Of a stretch of DNA of 64,000 bases, positions 35,356 to 45,360 are shown one piece after another; position 1 is the first letter of the stretch; each line of letters starts with the position of its first letter. The notes below the pieces were generated by a model. The model searched no databases. It was not told where the DNA came from and worked only from the letters and a program-made list of their open reading frames with translations. Source of the stretch: Metaphire vulgaris. Its lineage: Eukaryota; Annelida; Clitellata; Crassiclitellata; Megascolecidae. The stretch lies in the NCBI GenBank assembly GCA_018105865.1, contig CM030834.1:7054668-7118667 (forward strand), read 5' to 3'. Position numbers and translations under genes: made by a program.

Positions 35356-36339
35356 CTGGTATGATAGGACTGGACATGAGCATAGACGACTTCTGAAAGT
35401 AAGACTAGATTAGACAATTACCTATAGAGGAAATGGTCCAGAATGACATGACTAAAAGTAAATTTACTAAGTAGTACTGACAAAAACCACATAATCAGAG
35501 CTGTTTTTATTAAGTATGACAGAAAATGAGTTTGAAAATGATGTTGAGGCATACAAAATCATCAAATCACAAAAATTATTATTTGAAATCAAAGTCACAA
35601 ATTTTCATGTGATTTGAAATAAAATTAAAAAATCGTGTCTTATGATTTAAAATCGTTATTTTAAATCATTTGATTTTAAATCCTCCCCAACACTGGTGAC
35701 GGTATTATATACCGTGGGTTGCTGAATACCGCGGTTTATCGTCAGGCGGCATTGACAATAATATTATGAGCTTTCCAAGACGATTACAATGAACGTCTTA
35801 TATCCGGTTTTCGATTCTATTATAACATCGTTGGCAGTGACTTCAGTGACTGGCGTAATTTCGTAAAGTAAATCTCAAAATTTAAAAAAAACTGCGCTAC
35901 TGCGCAAATCGTTTTAGCCATGGCCAGTAACTTTGTGTTAGCAGTTACTTGTGATAATAGTAGGCCTAAGTGGGCCAATAATTTATTGGCTTTGTCTCTA
36001 AGTATGATGACGACATGAAATGCCGCGGGATGTCAGTATCGGTATCGCAGTATTTTTTCCACGATATATTTATTATCTTGGATCTTTTTCTTGTATCGCG
36101 CATCACTTTGTTGTACACGGGCTGCGACTTTTTGGAGTTTGGATCTCCTTATGCGGTCTTCAAGATGACGAGGTGTTTAAGGTTTGGAGACGCAAACAGC
36201 ATTTTTAGCACTTGGAATGGTCGGCAGATGGAATCAAATGGCGTAGCTGCATTGGAGCAAACAGGAACAATTGCTCCGATCGGTTAGCCCAGGATCACTT
36301 ATGCAAATTTCGTGAATTCGATGAGAAAATTTGGGGAGG

Positions 36340-36885
36340 GGGTGTGGTGTAGGGGTATGCCAGGTATAGTAGATTCTGCAGTGTCGCGGCACGTTACAAA
36401 AGGTCTGGAGCTGATATATTCAGCCATTTTTAAAAAATATTCTTATTTTACAATAGCGCGCCATAAGCGCATTCAGAACAGTTTGCTCAGAAGTTCAGAA
36501 CCCAGCGGGTATCACAAGTTAAAAGTTTCCAAGTGCAGGTTAAGCGATTTTGCCATACTCATAGGATTTTAAGACACTTAATAAAGGTGGGGTTTATGCA
36601 AAAATTAAAATACAAATAATTTTCAAGATAATTCAATATCTCTTTCTCTATTTTTATCTTTTTTAGCAAAAATATGAATAATTCTGCCTAATATATTTGC
36701 CATATTTTCATTCGAAATCAAAGCTTTTGCTTTGTCATTTGTTCAAAACTCAGAAGATTATTTTCAACTAACGTTCGCCAGATGGCCCTAAGCATATTTA
36801 AATATAATTTTGCTATGATTAGGGTATATTACAAAACCGCTGAAGTGGGTCGCGTTTCCAAAATGTTTGGTAAACCTTTTACAGT
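36340..36885. mobile_element. Fragment of the CAGGGTTTCCC hAT family
   Basis: Stretches such as CAACTAACGTTCGCCAGATGG and the following AAAACCGCTGAAGTGGG match 46080-46638 and, reversed, 31370-31860. Ends are not clear. Confidence 0.65.
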
Positions 36886-37195
36886 TACTAGACTATTTGT
36901 AGTGCCTCAGCATCCGTCACAATGGTCTTCAAACGGTGGTACGCGTACCCCCAATTCATGGAGGTTATTTCTAGAATTAGCAATTGGCAATTTGGGGGTG
37001 TCGGTAAATTCTGGGGGTCCCCTGCCAAAATTGTCTGACAAGCAAAACAGGTCATCTCATAGCTGAGATTGGGTGGGGGTGTTGGGGTGTCGTTCTCAAA
37101 TTGGGGTGATGGAGGTGTAAAAATATCCCTGCCCAAATGTACAAAATGAACTGTCCAGGGAGCACGCAAAATGTGACTTAATACTTACATTACTT

Positions 37196-37252
37196 CTCTA
37201 CTACTATTTTTACTACTACTACTATAGTAGTAGTAGTAATATAGTAAAGTAA

Positions 37253-37291
<39 letters not shown>

Positions 37292-37304
37292 CAGTAGTAG
37301 TAGT
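37196..37304 (+). repeat. TAG/TAC microsatellite
   Basis: (TAC)n then (TAG)n. It forms the target of the next hAT element. Confidence 0.95.
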
Positions 37305-38242
37305 CAGTGTTAGGAAAGATCACTTGTAAAATGATCTTGATCAAAGATCAAGATCACTAGAGAGAAATTGATCTAAGATCAAGATCAAAGATCACTAGAG
37401 TATAAATGATCTAAGATCAAGATCACTTTAAAAGTGATCTAAGATCAAAGATCATACAAATATAGTTATTATATCATGTATGATGTGTCACTATGATAAC
37501 GATACAAATGTCCACTGTACGATGCATGTAAACTTTTGTAATACTAAGTTACTAACACAACTGAAAACAGTTCATGACAATTTTAGCAACTAACTAGTTG
37601 TCAGTTCACAGTCAGTGTTGAACACGGCAGTTCATTTTCAGCATGAGCAGACGCTCAAACGTTGCTCAGGCAACCTGTTTCTTCGCGGTGTAACTATCAA
37701 ACCTCCAATACTAAAAAGTCTTTCGACAGGCGCAGAAGATGGCAGGATTGTGTTATATTTCACAAATGCTGCCTTGACATGTGGGTATGCCAACAAGCTA
37801 GAAAGTTCCTTATTTGGGTTATTCAGGTAGTGCATGACCTCTATATATCTTGACTGCATTTTCACGACCAGTTGCAACTGAGCAAGCCTCTCCCTCTGAG
37901 TCCCAGTGGCAGTGCCAGTACTAATGTAAGGGCCATACCCATAATCCTCATCATCTGCACTGGCTGCACTAACATGTAACTTTGCAACATGATCATTGAG
38001 GTCCGAATGCTTACTCAATACACATAGAAGTTCGTTGATTGATTGACTTAGTTGGGAGAATACGTATAATTTGATCTTTGATCTTCTGTTAATAATAAAG
38101 ATCAAAATGACCGAAAAAGTGATTTAAAGTCAGAGTCAAAGATCACTAGTAAAAAGTGATCTAGATCAAAGATCAAAGATCATGAATTGTGATCTTAGAT
38201 CGTGATCTTTGATCTTTTGATCTAAGATCACTCCTAACACTG
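37305..38242 (-). mobile_element. hAT relic with GATCAAAGATC arrays
   Basis: Ends CAGTGTTAGGA and TCCTAACACTG are flanked by exact GTAGTAGT octamers, although the repetitive target makes that less telling. Arrays of AAGATCAAGATCA and GATCTAAGATC lie inside both ends. A hAT C-terminal fragment is on the minus strand. Confidence 0.9.
37638..37905 (-). pseudogene. hAT transposase C-terminal fragment
   Basis: The minus strand reads FVKYNTILPSSAPVERLFSI then TPRRNRLPEQ, the hATC signature. It is preceded by YIEVMHYLNNPNKELSSLLA, which fits the helical segment before it. The frame stays open upstream to 38105 but no catalytic block is recognisable. Confidence 0.88.
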
Positions 38243-38270
38243 GTAGTAGTAAAATAATTATGCCGAACCC

Positions 38271-39196
38271 CAGAGATGTAGCAAGTACACAATGCTTCAA
38301 GTACAAGTACAAGTACAAGTACCTGGCCTCCGAGTACAAGTACAAGTACAAGTACTTGCATTCCAAAAACTCCGAGTACAAGTACAAGTACAAGTACCTG
38401 GCTTCCGAGTACAAGTACAAGTACAAGTACCTGGCCTCCGAGTACGAGTACAAGTACAAGTACCTGGCCTCCGAGTACAAGTACAAGTACCTGGCCTCCA
38501 AGTACTAGTACAACATTTTTGACAATGACATTTTTTCGCTGACATTTTGTCCCCATGACATTTTCTACATGACATTTTGTCCGTGACATTTTGTCCTCGG
38601 ACAGTTTGTCCGGCCACGAATAAAATTGACACTATATTAGCATCTAAATATCATCACAGTTGCACTTAAAAAATAGAGATGATAGTCTTGCATCGGTCAT
38701 ATTAACCCACCTATGCGGTCTCGCGATCAAGCCAGCTTGGCTAAATACGTGTTTAATTGGTGCGCCAGAAGCAGGCACACTAAGGTCTCTAATTAATGGC
38801 TGCATTATACAGCCTGTTGAACTCCTTTCTATTAACTTCACTGTTCCAAAATACGATGGTATCAGTGGCTTCATCATAAATTTCGTTGAGTTCCAGGTAC
38901 TTGGCCATCTGTGAAGATGTGCTTGTCATTAGCCTAAAGGAACAGCATTACTGGTACCATTGAAGTACATGTAGCCAGAGATGTAGCAAGTACACAATGC
39001 TTCAAGTACAAGTACAAGTACAAGTACCTGGCCTCCGAGTACAAGTACAAGTACAAGTACTTGCATTCCTAAAACTCCGAGTACAAGTACAAGTACAAGT
39101 ACCTGGCCTCCGAGTACAAGCACAAGTACAAGTACTAAAAATTTGTACTCGAGTACAACTCGAGTACAAGTACAAGTACCAAGTACTACATCTCTG
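38271..39196 (-). mobile_element. hAT relic with AAGTAC arrays
   Basis: Ends CAGAGATGTAGCAAGTAC and GTACTACATCTCTG with exact octamer CCGAACCC (38263-38270 and 39197-39204). Inside are long arrays of AAGTACAAGTACCTGGCCTC. The left-end sequence is present again from 38975, so the end has been duplicated inside the element. It carries a third kind of hAT C-terminal fragment. Confidence 0.93.
38644..38877 (-). pseudogene. hAT transposase C-terminal fragment, divergent type
   Basis: The minus strand reads RDLSVPASGAPIKHVFSQAG then LIARPHRWVNMTDARLSSL and FFKCN. It corresponds to the LSVPATSAPVERVFSQAG-type hATC of another hAT lineage, so it is not derived from the two preceding relics. Confidence 0.85.
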
Positions 39197-39204
39197 CCGA
39201 ACCC

Positions 39205-40042
39205 CACAGATAACTTATTAAAATATCTGCACTTGCAAAAAATTTCTTAAAACTGAAAGTTTAAACGCGTTCCTTTGTTTCCGTATTGAGGGATGTGTTC
39301 GACTTCACTTGAACCGTGAAGCGTTATGAACGGACGAGTGAACATCCTTCAATCGACTCATTCGTTAAATGAACAGAGGAAAATGGATGTCGTGGATGTC
39401 TCTATTCCGACGGATAGCATAATTAAGAGACGGCGGGGAGATTAGAGTGATTCATGAAGTGGCGACTTCTCTGCTTTGCAAGTCTATGAGAATTCGGTCT
39501 CTCGAGATACTGCTAGAGACTAAATTTCTCCGTCAAAAGAGACAGTCTAAAACGCCAAAGCGCGGTGGACATCTGCTCTAATCAGACGCCGCGTAAACAG
39601 ATCTTTTACATTCGACGCTTCAAATCGAAACTCGGAGACAGAGAAAGCGAATCGAAGACAAGAGATTCAAGGTCATTTCGTCTTGTCCTCTTCTGCTGCT
39701 GCTGCTGCTGCGGCGTCACCTGACCCTGTCAATGGACTTCGAGCGCCGCTGATCAGCCACATGGACTACCGATGACGATTCCGGGAAGAACTGGAGAAAT
39801 GTGAATGGCGACAGAATTCAAAAGTCCATTTTGAGATTAGCTTTGAACTCTTCGATTTTGCTTTTCGTTTAATCCGCATGTGAATTTTCTCTTCTCTTTT
39901 CATCTCTCTCTGTCTCTTTGTGTGTGTGTCTCTCTCTCTTTGTGTTTTCTCTCTCTCTTTGTGTTCTCTCTGTCTGTCTGTCGGTCTGTCTGTGACTCTC
40001 TCTCTCTCTCTCTCTCTCTCTGACTGTGTCTGCCTGTGACTA

Positions 40043-40084
<42 letters not shown>

Positions 40085-40241
40085 GTCTGTATGTGCGACC
40101 TTGACATCAGAAGAGGAGGAGAAGGAGAAGGAGGAGGAGAAGGAGGAAGAGGAGGAGAAGGAGAAGGAGGAGAGAGACACTTTATGGGGAAACAGAGCAT
40201 TTGACCAATGAATTTTTGATTCCTGTTTCCAATTTCTGAAG
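39205..40241. other. Non-coding, upstream of lectin exon
   Basis: CT-rich microsatellites (about 39905-40082) and a GGA tract (about 40113-40172). I looked here for a signal-peptide exon with a matching donor phase and found none. Confidence 0.5.
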
Positions 40242-40523
40242 ATGTTCAGGAATTCTGCGACTGGGAGTGGTTCAACGCCACCTGTCATTCGGATCAGGTG
40301 ATCGTCATAAACGGCGCCAGGTACGGTCGAATGCGAATGGGACGATGCGTGACGAAGAACTACGGTCACCTGGGGTGCGGAGCTGACGTCACCTGGGAAT
40401 TCGAACGGTCATGTTCTGGCCGACGTCACTGCAGGGTCAGCGTCATCTCGCTGCACCCGCACAAGATGACCTGTCCTGCTGACCTCAAGTCTTACCTTGA
40501 AGTGTCCTACGAATGCATTACAG
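40242..40523 (+). CDS. SUEL-type (galactose/rhamnose-binding) lectin domain exon
   Basis: First recognised exon of a membrane receptor gene that continues at 41517, 44117, 47459, 49140 and 50051. The 94 residues read from VQEFCDWEWFNATC through INGARYGRM, GCGADVTWEFERSC and SGRRHC to KSYLEVSYEC. This is the whole SUEL (Gal_Lectin) fold, with eight cysteines and the YGR motif. The DPC motif of classic rhamnose-binding lectins is replaced by MTC, so sugar specificity is uncertain. SUEL domains bind galactose- or rhamnose-type sugars outside the cell. The donor is ACA-G|GTAAGC, phase 1. I place the acceptor at CTGAAG|AT (phase 1, matching the next joins). The alternative TTCAG|GAA at 40250 would be phase 0. 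The upstream signal-peptide exon was not found. Confidence 0.9.
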
Positions 40524-40860
40524 GTAAGCATTTCCGTCTGTAAACCCATTGTAATAGCATTGCAAAGATTTACTTTTATTTGGATTAAATGTAAATGCGT
40601 CTGACGGATGTTCACGGCGCATCGTCAAAAGTATTTTAAGAGTACTTTTAATGGCTCTGTACTAAGTACAATTCTAAGAGAGCCTAAAATACTATAAATA
40701 GCGCAGATAACCTCTAAGGCTCATATGGTGTTATTGTGCAGTATTTTCTGCCCAAGTGGGGTTGGGAATGTAGAGTATTTTTGGATAATTACGTTTTATA
40801 CATCAACTCTATCTCAGTAAGTGGTCCAATACACTTCGGGCAATGTGGCATAGTAGGCCT

Positions 40861-41003
40861 TAAAACTTAACTTAGCATGATTTAAAGTGGCTTAGAAGGC
40901 ATTACTGCCTGTGTGAAAGCCACTAGGGGCACTAACGGAGCTTGAACCCGCTCCGCCAGCCTGACGCTCCAGCACGTAACCCACTCTGCCATCTTCCGCC
41001 CCT
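40861..41003 (-). repeat. tRNA-derived SINE
   Basis: On the minus strand the head starts GGGGCGGAAGATGGCAGAGT (A box TGGCAGAGTGG), has the B box GGGTTCAAGCTC and closes with GTGCCCC, as in a tRNA cloverleaf. It is followed by the tail GGCTTTCACACAGGCAG ... CCACTTTAAA. The tail recurs at 26564-26608. It lies in the intron after the SUEL exon, antisense to the gene. Confidence 0.75.
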
Positions 41004-41050
41004 ATGGCTTTTCGATTGAAGTGCGCATGTGTGTGTGTGCGCGCGTTTGT

Positions 41051-41052
<2 letters not shown>

Positions 41053-41128
<76 letters not shown>
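41053..41128 (+). repeat. GA/GACA microsatellite
   Basis: Intronic (GA)n followed by (GACA)n. Confidence 0.95.
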
Positions 41129-41516
41129 GACAGAGAGAGCGGGCGAAGGTACAGTACCTGAAATGAAGAAAGTGAGAAAAGATAAAACCAAAGCATTCGT
41201 TTTTTCTAATGAGCAATTATTTTAAATTCTTTCCGCTGCTTGAGTTGAGCAGTGGAACAAAAATGCAAAGGAGATCAAAAAATAATCTCTGCGACGACGA
41301 TGATGGCAACAACAACAACAACGATGGTGATAATGATGATGTAAGCTGAATGAACCTGCTAAGATAGGTCGAGAGATGATGAGGCTTATGAAAAATAGGA
41401 TAAAAACAAGATCATAGCACAGGATGAGAACATTTTAAAAAGCAGTTCGTCGTTTGAAGTCTGATCGTGAATTGTAAAATGGCGTCGTCGTTTTCTCCGG
41501 TCGTCGGCGGCGACAG

Positions 41517-41960
41517 TCGTCAACAGAGCGTCGGTCAGTCATTCCGACGACCGGAAGAAGAGCTGCGACCTGCGTCTTTCCGGTCCTTTCGGTCTCATCG
41601 CCAGCGCCATTTCGGACGAGACGGGCCTCGGAACCTCGCCGTCGTGTCCCTGGTCCATCACGGTCGCTCCCCACCAACGCATCAACATCACCCTCATCGA
41701 CTTCTCTGTCGCCTCCTCCTCCTCCTCCTCCTCCTCCTCCTCCTCCAATACCAGCAGCGTCGCTACTTCGGCCAACTGCGTCGAATACGCGGTTGTTGCG
41801 GAACGATCAGCCGCCGCCGCCGCCGCCGCCGCCGCCTCCTGGCATCGAATCTGCGGTCGACGGACGAGAGAAGCCGTCGTTTATCATTCGCAGACGAACC
41901 ACGTCGACGTTCAAATGAACATCGATAACCTCACGGAGCAGTTCATCCTCAGATACGAGG
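41517..41960 (+). CDS. CUB domain exon of the lectin receptor
   Basis: Second recognised exon, 444 nt, phase 1 to phase 1. The acceptor is GGCGGCGACAG|TC and the donor TACGAGG|GTAAGT. The frame reads SCDLRLSGPFGLISSAISDE, SCPWSITVAPHQRINITLID, CVEYAVV, ICGRRTREAVVYHS and ends EQFILRYEG. This is a CUB beta-sandwich with the usual four cysteines. CUB domains mediate extracellular protein binding. Two loops are expanded by pure codon repeats: 11 TCC serine codons (41714-41746) and 9 GCC alanine codons (41810-41836). Both are microsatellites inside coding sequence and likely vary in length between individuals. Confidence 0.9.
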
Positions 41961-42289
41961 GTAAGTCAAATATCAGAGGTTCAAAGGTCTCGAGGGTGAT
42001 CGCACCCAATGTAATTGGGGCTTTAACTCGAAGAAATGAGTTGAATGGCGGACGAGTCATGCAGTTAACAGCAAAGGTCACAGTTCAGATTTAATATCAC
42101 ACGACTATTTATTTTACTATTACTGCATTTAAATACATTCAAAAGTGGTCAGAAGAAGTTTTCCAAAAGTAATCGTCCGCTGGATTTGACCTCTCCGCAT
42201 CTTAACGTTATTACAGTTTACAGGTAAACTGATTCGATTGGCAGCTGCAGCCAGCATCGCGAAGTCGTTTCCTATGGATATTCGCGGAG

Positions 42290-43070
42290 CGCGCTAGAGG
42301 ATTAGAAAGGCTTACAGACCAAGTAAATCAAACAAGTAGAAGATTTGGACTCCGGATTAATCCAGCAAAAACTAAAGTCATGGCAGTCAACAAAAAGAGA
42401 GAGAAAATGATATGCATATCATTAGAAGGAAATAACATAGAACAAGTAAAGAATTTTACATACGTGGAAGGAGAAATTACAAGCGATGGAAGACACGAAC
42501 AAGATATTAAAAAGATAGCAGCAAAGGGACTTGTGGGAAGACTTAGACATATTTGGAATGCAAAAGAACTAAAGATCAGCACAAAAATTCAAATATACAA
42601 CACAATCATTGCTTCACAAATGCTTTATGGATAAGAAACATGGATATTAAAAAGAGCAGATGAAAACAGACTGTTGGTGGCAGAAATGAGTTGTTTAAGT
42701 AAGATATTGGGAGTACGTAGATTACAAAGAATAAGAAATGAAGACATCAGGAAAAGACTGGAGATGAAAGGGACAATAATAGATAAAATCAGAACAAAAA
42801 GACTTAGATGGTATGGACACGTAAATAGAATGAAAAGCAACAGACTCCCATATAAAGCACTCTACACATACAAAGAAGGCAAAAGAGGAAGAGGAAGACC
42901 CAGGAAAAAGGGGATAGATAACATCAAAGAAGACTTCGAAAGATATCAAATAACAATAATAGATGGAATGAGATTAACAACGGAAAATGATAAATGGAAA
43001 AGTTTTGTGTCTAGCTATTGCCGCTAATAAGTTGGCAGAAAGCTACTATGATGATGATGATGATGATGAA
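42290..43070 (+). mobile_element. RTE-like retroposon, 5' truncated, in intron
   Basis: Inserted in the CUB-Sushi intron, sense to the gene. It starts abruptly within the RT (ARGLERLTDQVN) and ends with an (ATG)n-type tail (about 43046-43070), as RTE elements often do. Confidence 0.88.
42296..43027 (+). pseudogene. RTE-type reverse transcriptase C-terminal part
   Basis: The single frame runs FGLRINPAKTKVMAVNKK, then NFTYVEGEITSDGRHEQDI, KIQIYNTIIASQMLYG, a TAA stop (42632-42634) in place of the usual residue before ETW, then LRWYGHVNRM, GRGRPRKK and the terminal stop at 43025-43027. It is open apart from that one stop. The catalytic FADD-type motif and endonuclease are missing through 5' truncation. 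Confidence 0.88.
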
Positions 43071-43233
43071 GTATTAGAATTTCCTCGTCTTGTCGTAGTA
43101 TTTGAAAAGTGAGAAACAAAATGGCCATGAACAGCTCTTACGTCAGGAGAGATACGCCGTTCTTTTGATATTGATGGGGAAAATATGCGACGACACAAAA
43201 ACTGCGAAATACAAATCGAATTATGTTTATATC

Positions 43234-43447
43234 CATGGGCGCCCACACATTGGGGCAAGAGGGGCCACTTGCCCCTCCTGGAAAATAAAAATGCCAATAT
43301 TTCACATTGAAATTTGAAAGCCTTGCTAAAATATTAACCGTGACCATTGTGATAAGGTGTGTTTTGCCCCTCTTGGAAAAATTTATGTGGCATAGCCATG
43401 ACCATTATGTTTTGCCCCTTCTGGAAAAATTTCTGTGGGCGCCCATG
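43234..43447. mobile_element. hAT-like MITE, CATGGGCGCCCACA family
   Basis: Ends CATGGGCGCCCACA and TGTGGGCGCCCATG. The flanking octamers TTTATATC and TTTATAGC match at 7 of 8. The interior repeats TTTTGCCCCTCTTGGAAAAA. Intronic. Confidence 0.8.
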
Positions 43448-43568
43448 TTTATAGCAAACGAATTTCGAAGTTAAAAGTGTCGGTCTTCGTCTGCTTGGGT
43501 GTGTTTTGATGTCACACTTCATCGTTTCAAGAGATCCTTAATCAGGTGTCGGACTTTGTATAAACTTA

Positions 43569-43753
43569 GGGGCTGTCCATTAATTATGTCAACAATTTTT
43601 GGGCAATAGTTGACCCTCCCCCTTGTCAACAACTGTCAACTTTCACTTACCCCATAATTACGTCAACTTCTCTTGACCCCCTCCCCTGTCAACAACTGTC
43701 AAACTTTTCCAAACCCCTCCCCTAAATTTTTGACGTAATTAATGGACAGCCCC
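43569..43753 (+). mobile_element. PIF/Harbinger-like MITE, internally deleted copy
   Basis: Same ends as 30308-30717 with TTA on both sides (43566-43568 and 43754-43756). At 185 bp it lacks the central ~225 bp of the family. Confidence 0.9.
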
Positions 43754-44116
43754 TTATCTGTGATATTCTGGTGGAATAAAACATCTCAGTTGATGAAAAT
43801 CTTATCTGTTTTGTGCTTTGAAATCTAGACGCTAGGACATCTCTGCCATTTTTTATGGTCCTCGGTACTTCTCTGTCATTAAAAACCACTATCGATGCAT
43901 TTTATTTAAGTCATTATATTCTCGTGTAACGACAATTCCGACCATCACTTTACGCTTGAGCTGAATACGATTAGAGATAATAATAATTATCAGCGCCGTA
44001 CAAATAACCGATAACCGATACCGATATTAACAATAATTCGGGCAGCGCTATAGATAGTTATTATTATTATCGTTGGTTTGAAACTGTGAACGTCTTTTTC
44101 GTCTTCGTATCTTCAG

Positions 44117-44289
44117 CGTACGGCTGTTCTCCGCTGAGGCCGCCCTCTGGCGCGTGGGTTGAACATCAGGCGACGCTGCTGTCGTCCGCTGCAACGAAAC
44201 AGCGCAGCTATGGCACCTGTCCTGCTTCAACAGAGAATGGATCGGCGAATACGGAGTGTGTCAACCGACGACCACAACAACCTCACTAA
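44117..44289 (+). CDS. Sushi/CCP domain exon with a one-base frameshift
   Basis: Third recognised exon. The acceptor is CGTATCTTCAG|CG and the donor CTAA|GTACG. In the phase-1 frame from the CUB exon it reads YGCSPLRPPSGAWVEHQ and then goes wrong. One frame over, the exon continues DAAVVRCNETAQLW, LSCFNREWIGEYGVCQ and TTTTTS. Together these give the four cysteines and closing Trp-Cys of a Sushi domain. The exon is 173 nt, but a phase 1-1 exon must be a multiple of 3. One G appears to be missing around CATCAGGCGACG (44166-44172). As written the frame ends at TAA, 44287-44289. This is either a sequencing/assembly error or a real loss-of-function allele. Confidence 0.87.
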
Positions 44290-44295
44290 GTACGT

Positions 44296-44310
44296 TCCAT
44301 AAATAGAGCA

Positions 44311-44372
<62 letters not shown>

Positions 44373-44382
44373 TACTACTACA

Positions 44383-44442
<60 letters not shown>
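44296..44442 (+). repeat. ATT/ACT microsatellite
   Basis: (ATT)n followed by (ACT)n, starting just after the Sushi exon donor. Confidence 0.95.
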
Positions 44443-44528
44443 GTCAAATGCTGAATGTAAATGATGTCAGTCAATTGATTACAACGTTATCAGCTGTATG
44501 TAGAGTTTGTTGTCCATCGTCCTCTAGC

Positions 44529-44805
44529 TCAGTGTTTTCCAAACTGTGGGTTGTGACTCAAAAATGGGTCGCAGGGCTCAGTCTAATGGGTCGCGGGTAG
44601 CGCGAAATTAGATTCAAAAGTGTCATTTTCTAACCAATGTCACGAGCCTTCAAAGTTGCAAGTAGGCTTAGGTTTTAAGAAATTTATATGCCTGCAATCT
44701 TCCATACACAGCTTAAATTAAAATGATTAGTGTTTTATCCAATTTAGGTGACAATAAGTTAGCAGGGTCGGTCACGGCATGTTACAAAGCCGCTGAAGTG
44801 AGTCG
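44529..44805 (-). mobile_element. Fragment of the CAGGGTTTCCC/CAGTGTTTTCC hAT family
   Basis: Reverse complement of about 32330-32764 without its nested MITEs. Shared landmarks are CAGTGTTTTCCAAACTGTGG and GCGCGAAATTAGATTC. It confirms what the 31370-32764 element looked like before insertion. Confidence 0.8.
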
Positions 44806-44810
44806 CACAC

Positions 44811-45360
44811 AGTGTTGCCAGTGAACTTTTAGAAAAAACCAGATCGTGTTCTTAAAAACCCAGAAAAAACAACGTTGCCAACAGGCTGTAGCGACTGTAC
44901 AGTATAGCCTGTACAACCTCCAATTTGTGCTGGTTTTCAACTCGCGTGGTGCGTTTCATTGACATTTTCTTCCTGAAACATCTTACAACATTTAATGAAA
45001 TGGTCAACTTGCGCAAATGGAGTACTGTATTATGTTCTGCCATGAAAGCAGCAAACAGCATCTCAGCATTGGCTATTTTGTCTTGAATGGAAGGCTACTT
45101 AAGTTTGCTAACAAACTTGTCAATGCTCAGAGTGCGCCTATTAGCTTGCAAACTTTTCTGATGCTTCATTGTCGTTCTATGTGCCATTAATGAGCCCGCT
45201 CTTAGTGAAAGCCCATGAACAGACTGTACAGACTGCAGAACGACGGCTGGCAGGATCCATCTTTAGCCAACCTCCATTAAGCTCCTTATCTTTTAGCCAG
45301 TCTTCACGAAAATCGTGATCATGCCAACCTTTTTCATTCTCTTACGCGCTGGTTCGTCTT
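44811..45360 (-). pseudogene. hAT-type element with BED-like zinc-finger remnant
   Basis: It begins CAGTGTTGCCA at 44814. Reading the minus strand from 45340: GWHDHDFREDWLKDKELNGG, then CTVCSWAFTKSGLI. After a frameshift near 45195 it continues HRTTMKHQKSLQANRRTLSI, a stop, and DKIANAEMLFAAFMAEHN. This resembles the C2H2/BED zinc finger and following helix at the N-terminus of hAT-like transposases. It is broken by a frameshift and a stop. Confidence 0.6.

Larger units (their letters stand above)
34467..35695 (-). mobile_element. hAT relic with AAAATCAAAATCA arrays
   Basis: The right end CCCCAACACTG and left AGTGTTGGGTAAAATC are inverted. The octamer GTGACGGT occurs on both sides (34459-34466 and 35696-35703), with about 8 extra bases between the left copy and the TIR. 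Arrays of ATTTAAAATCAAAATCA lie inside both ends. A hAT C-terminal domain remnant (35152-35355) and a nested hAT MITE (34770-35057) lie inside. Confidence 0.85.
34412..36107. mobile_element. Outer hAT-like element with CGGTAT words, nested host
   Basis: The approximate ends AGTGATGAGCGGTAT and ATCGCGCATCACT are inverted. CGGTATGCCGGTATA and TATACCG words line the left side. ATACCGCGG and ATCGGTATCG words line the right. It is interrupted by 34467-35695. No matching octamer flanks were seen, so the boundaries are tentative. Confidence 0.55.

Noticed and set aside
38260..38522. Repetitive YKYKYKYLAS-type frames
   Set aside because: They are translations of the AAGTAC array inside a hAT relic.
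38271..39196. CRISPR-like regularly spaced repeats
   Set aside because: Repeats and spacers are irregular, the DNA is eukaryotic, and TIRs with an 8-bp duplication show a hAT element.
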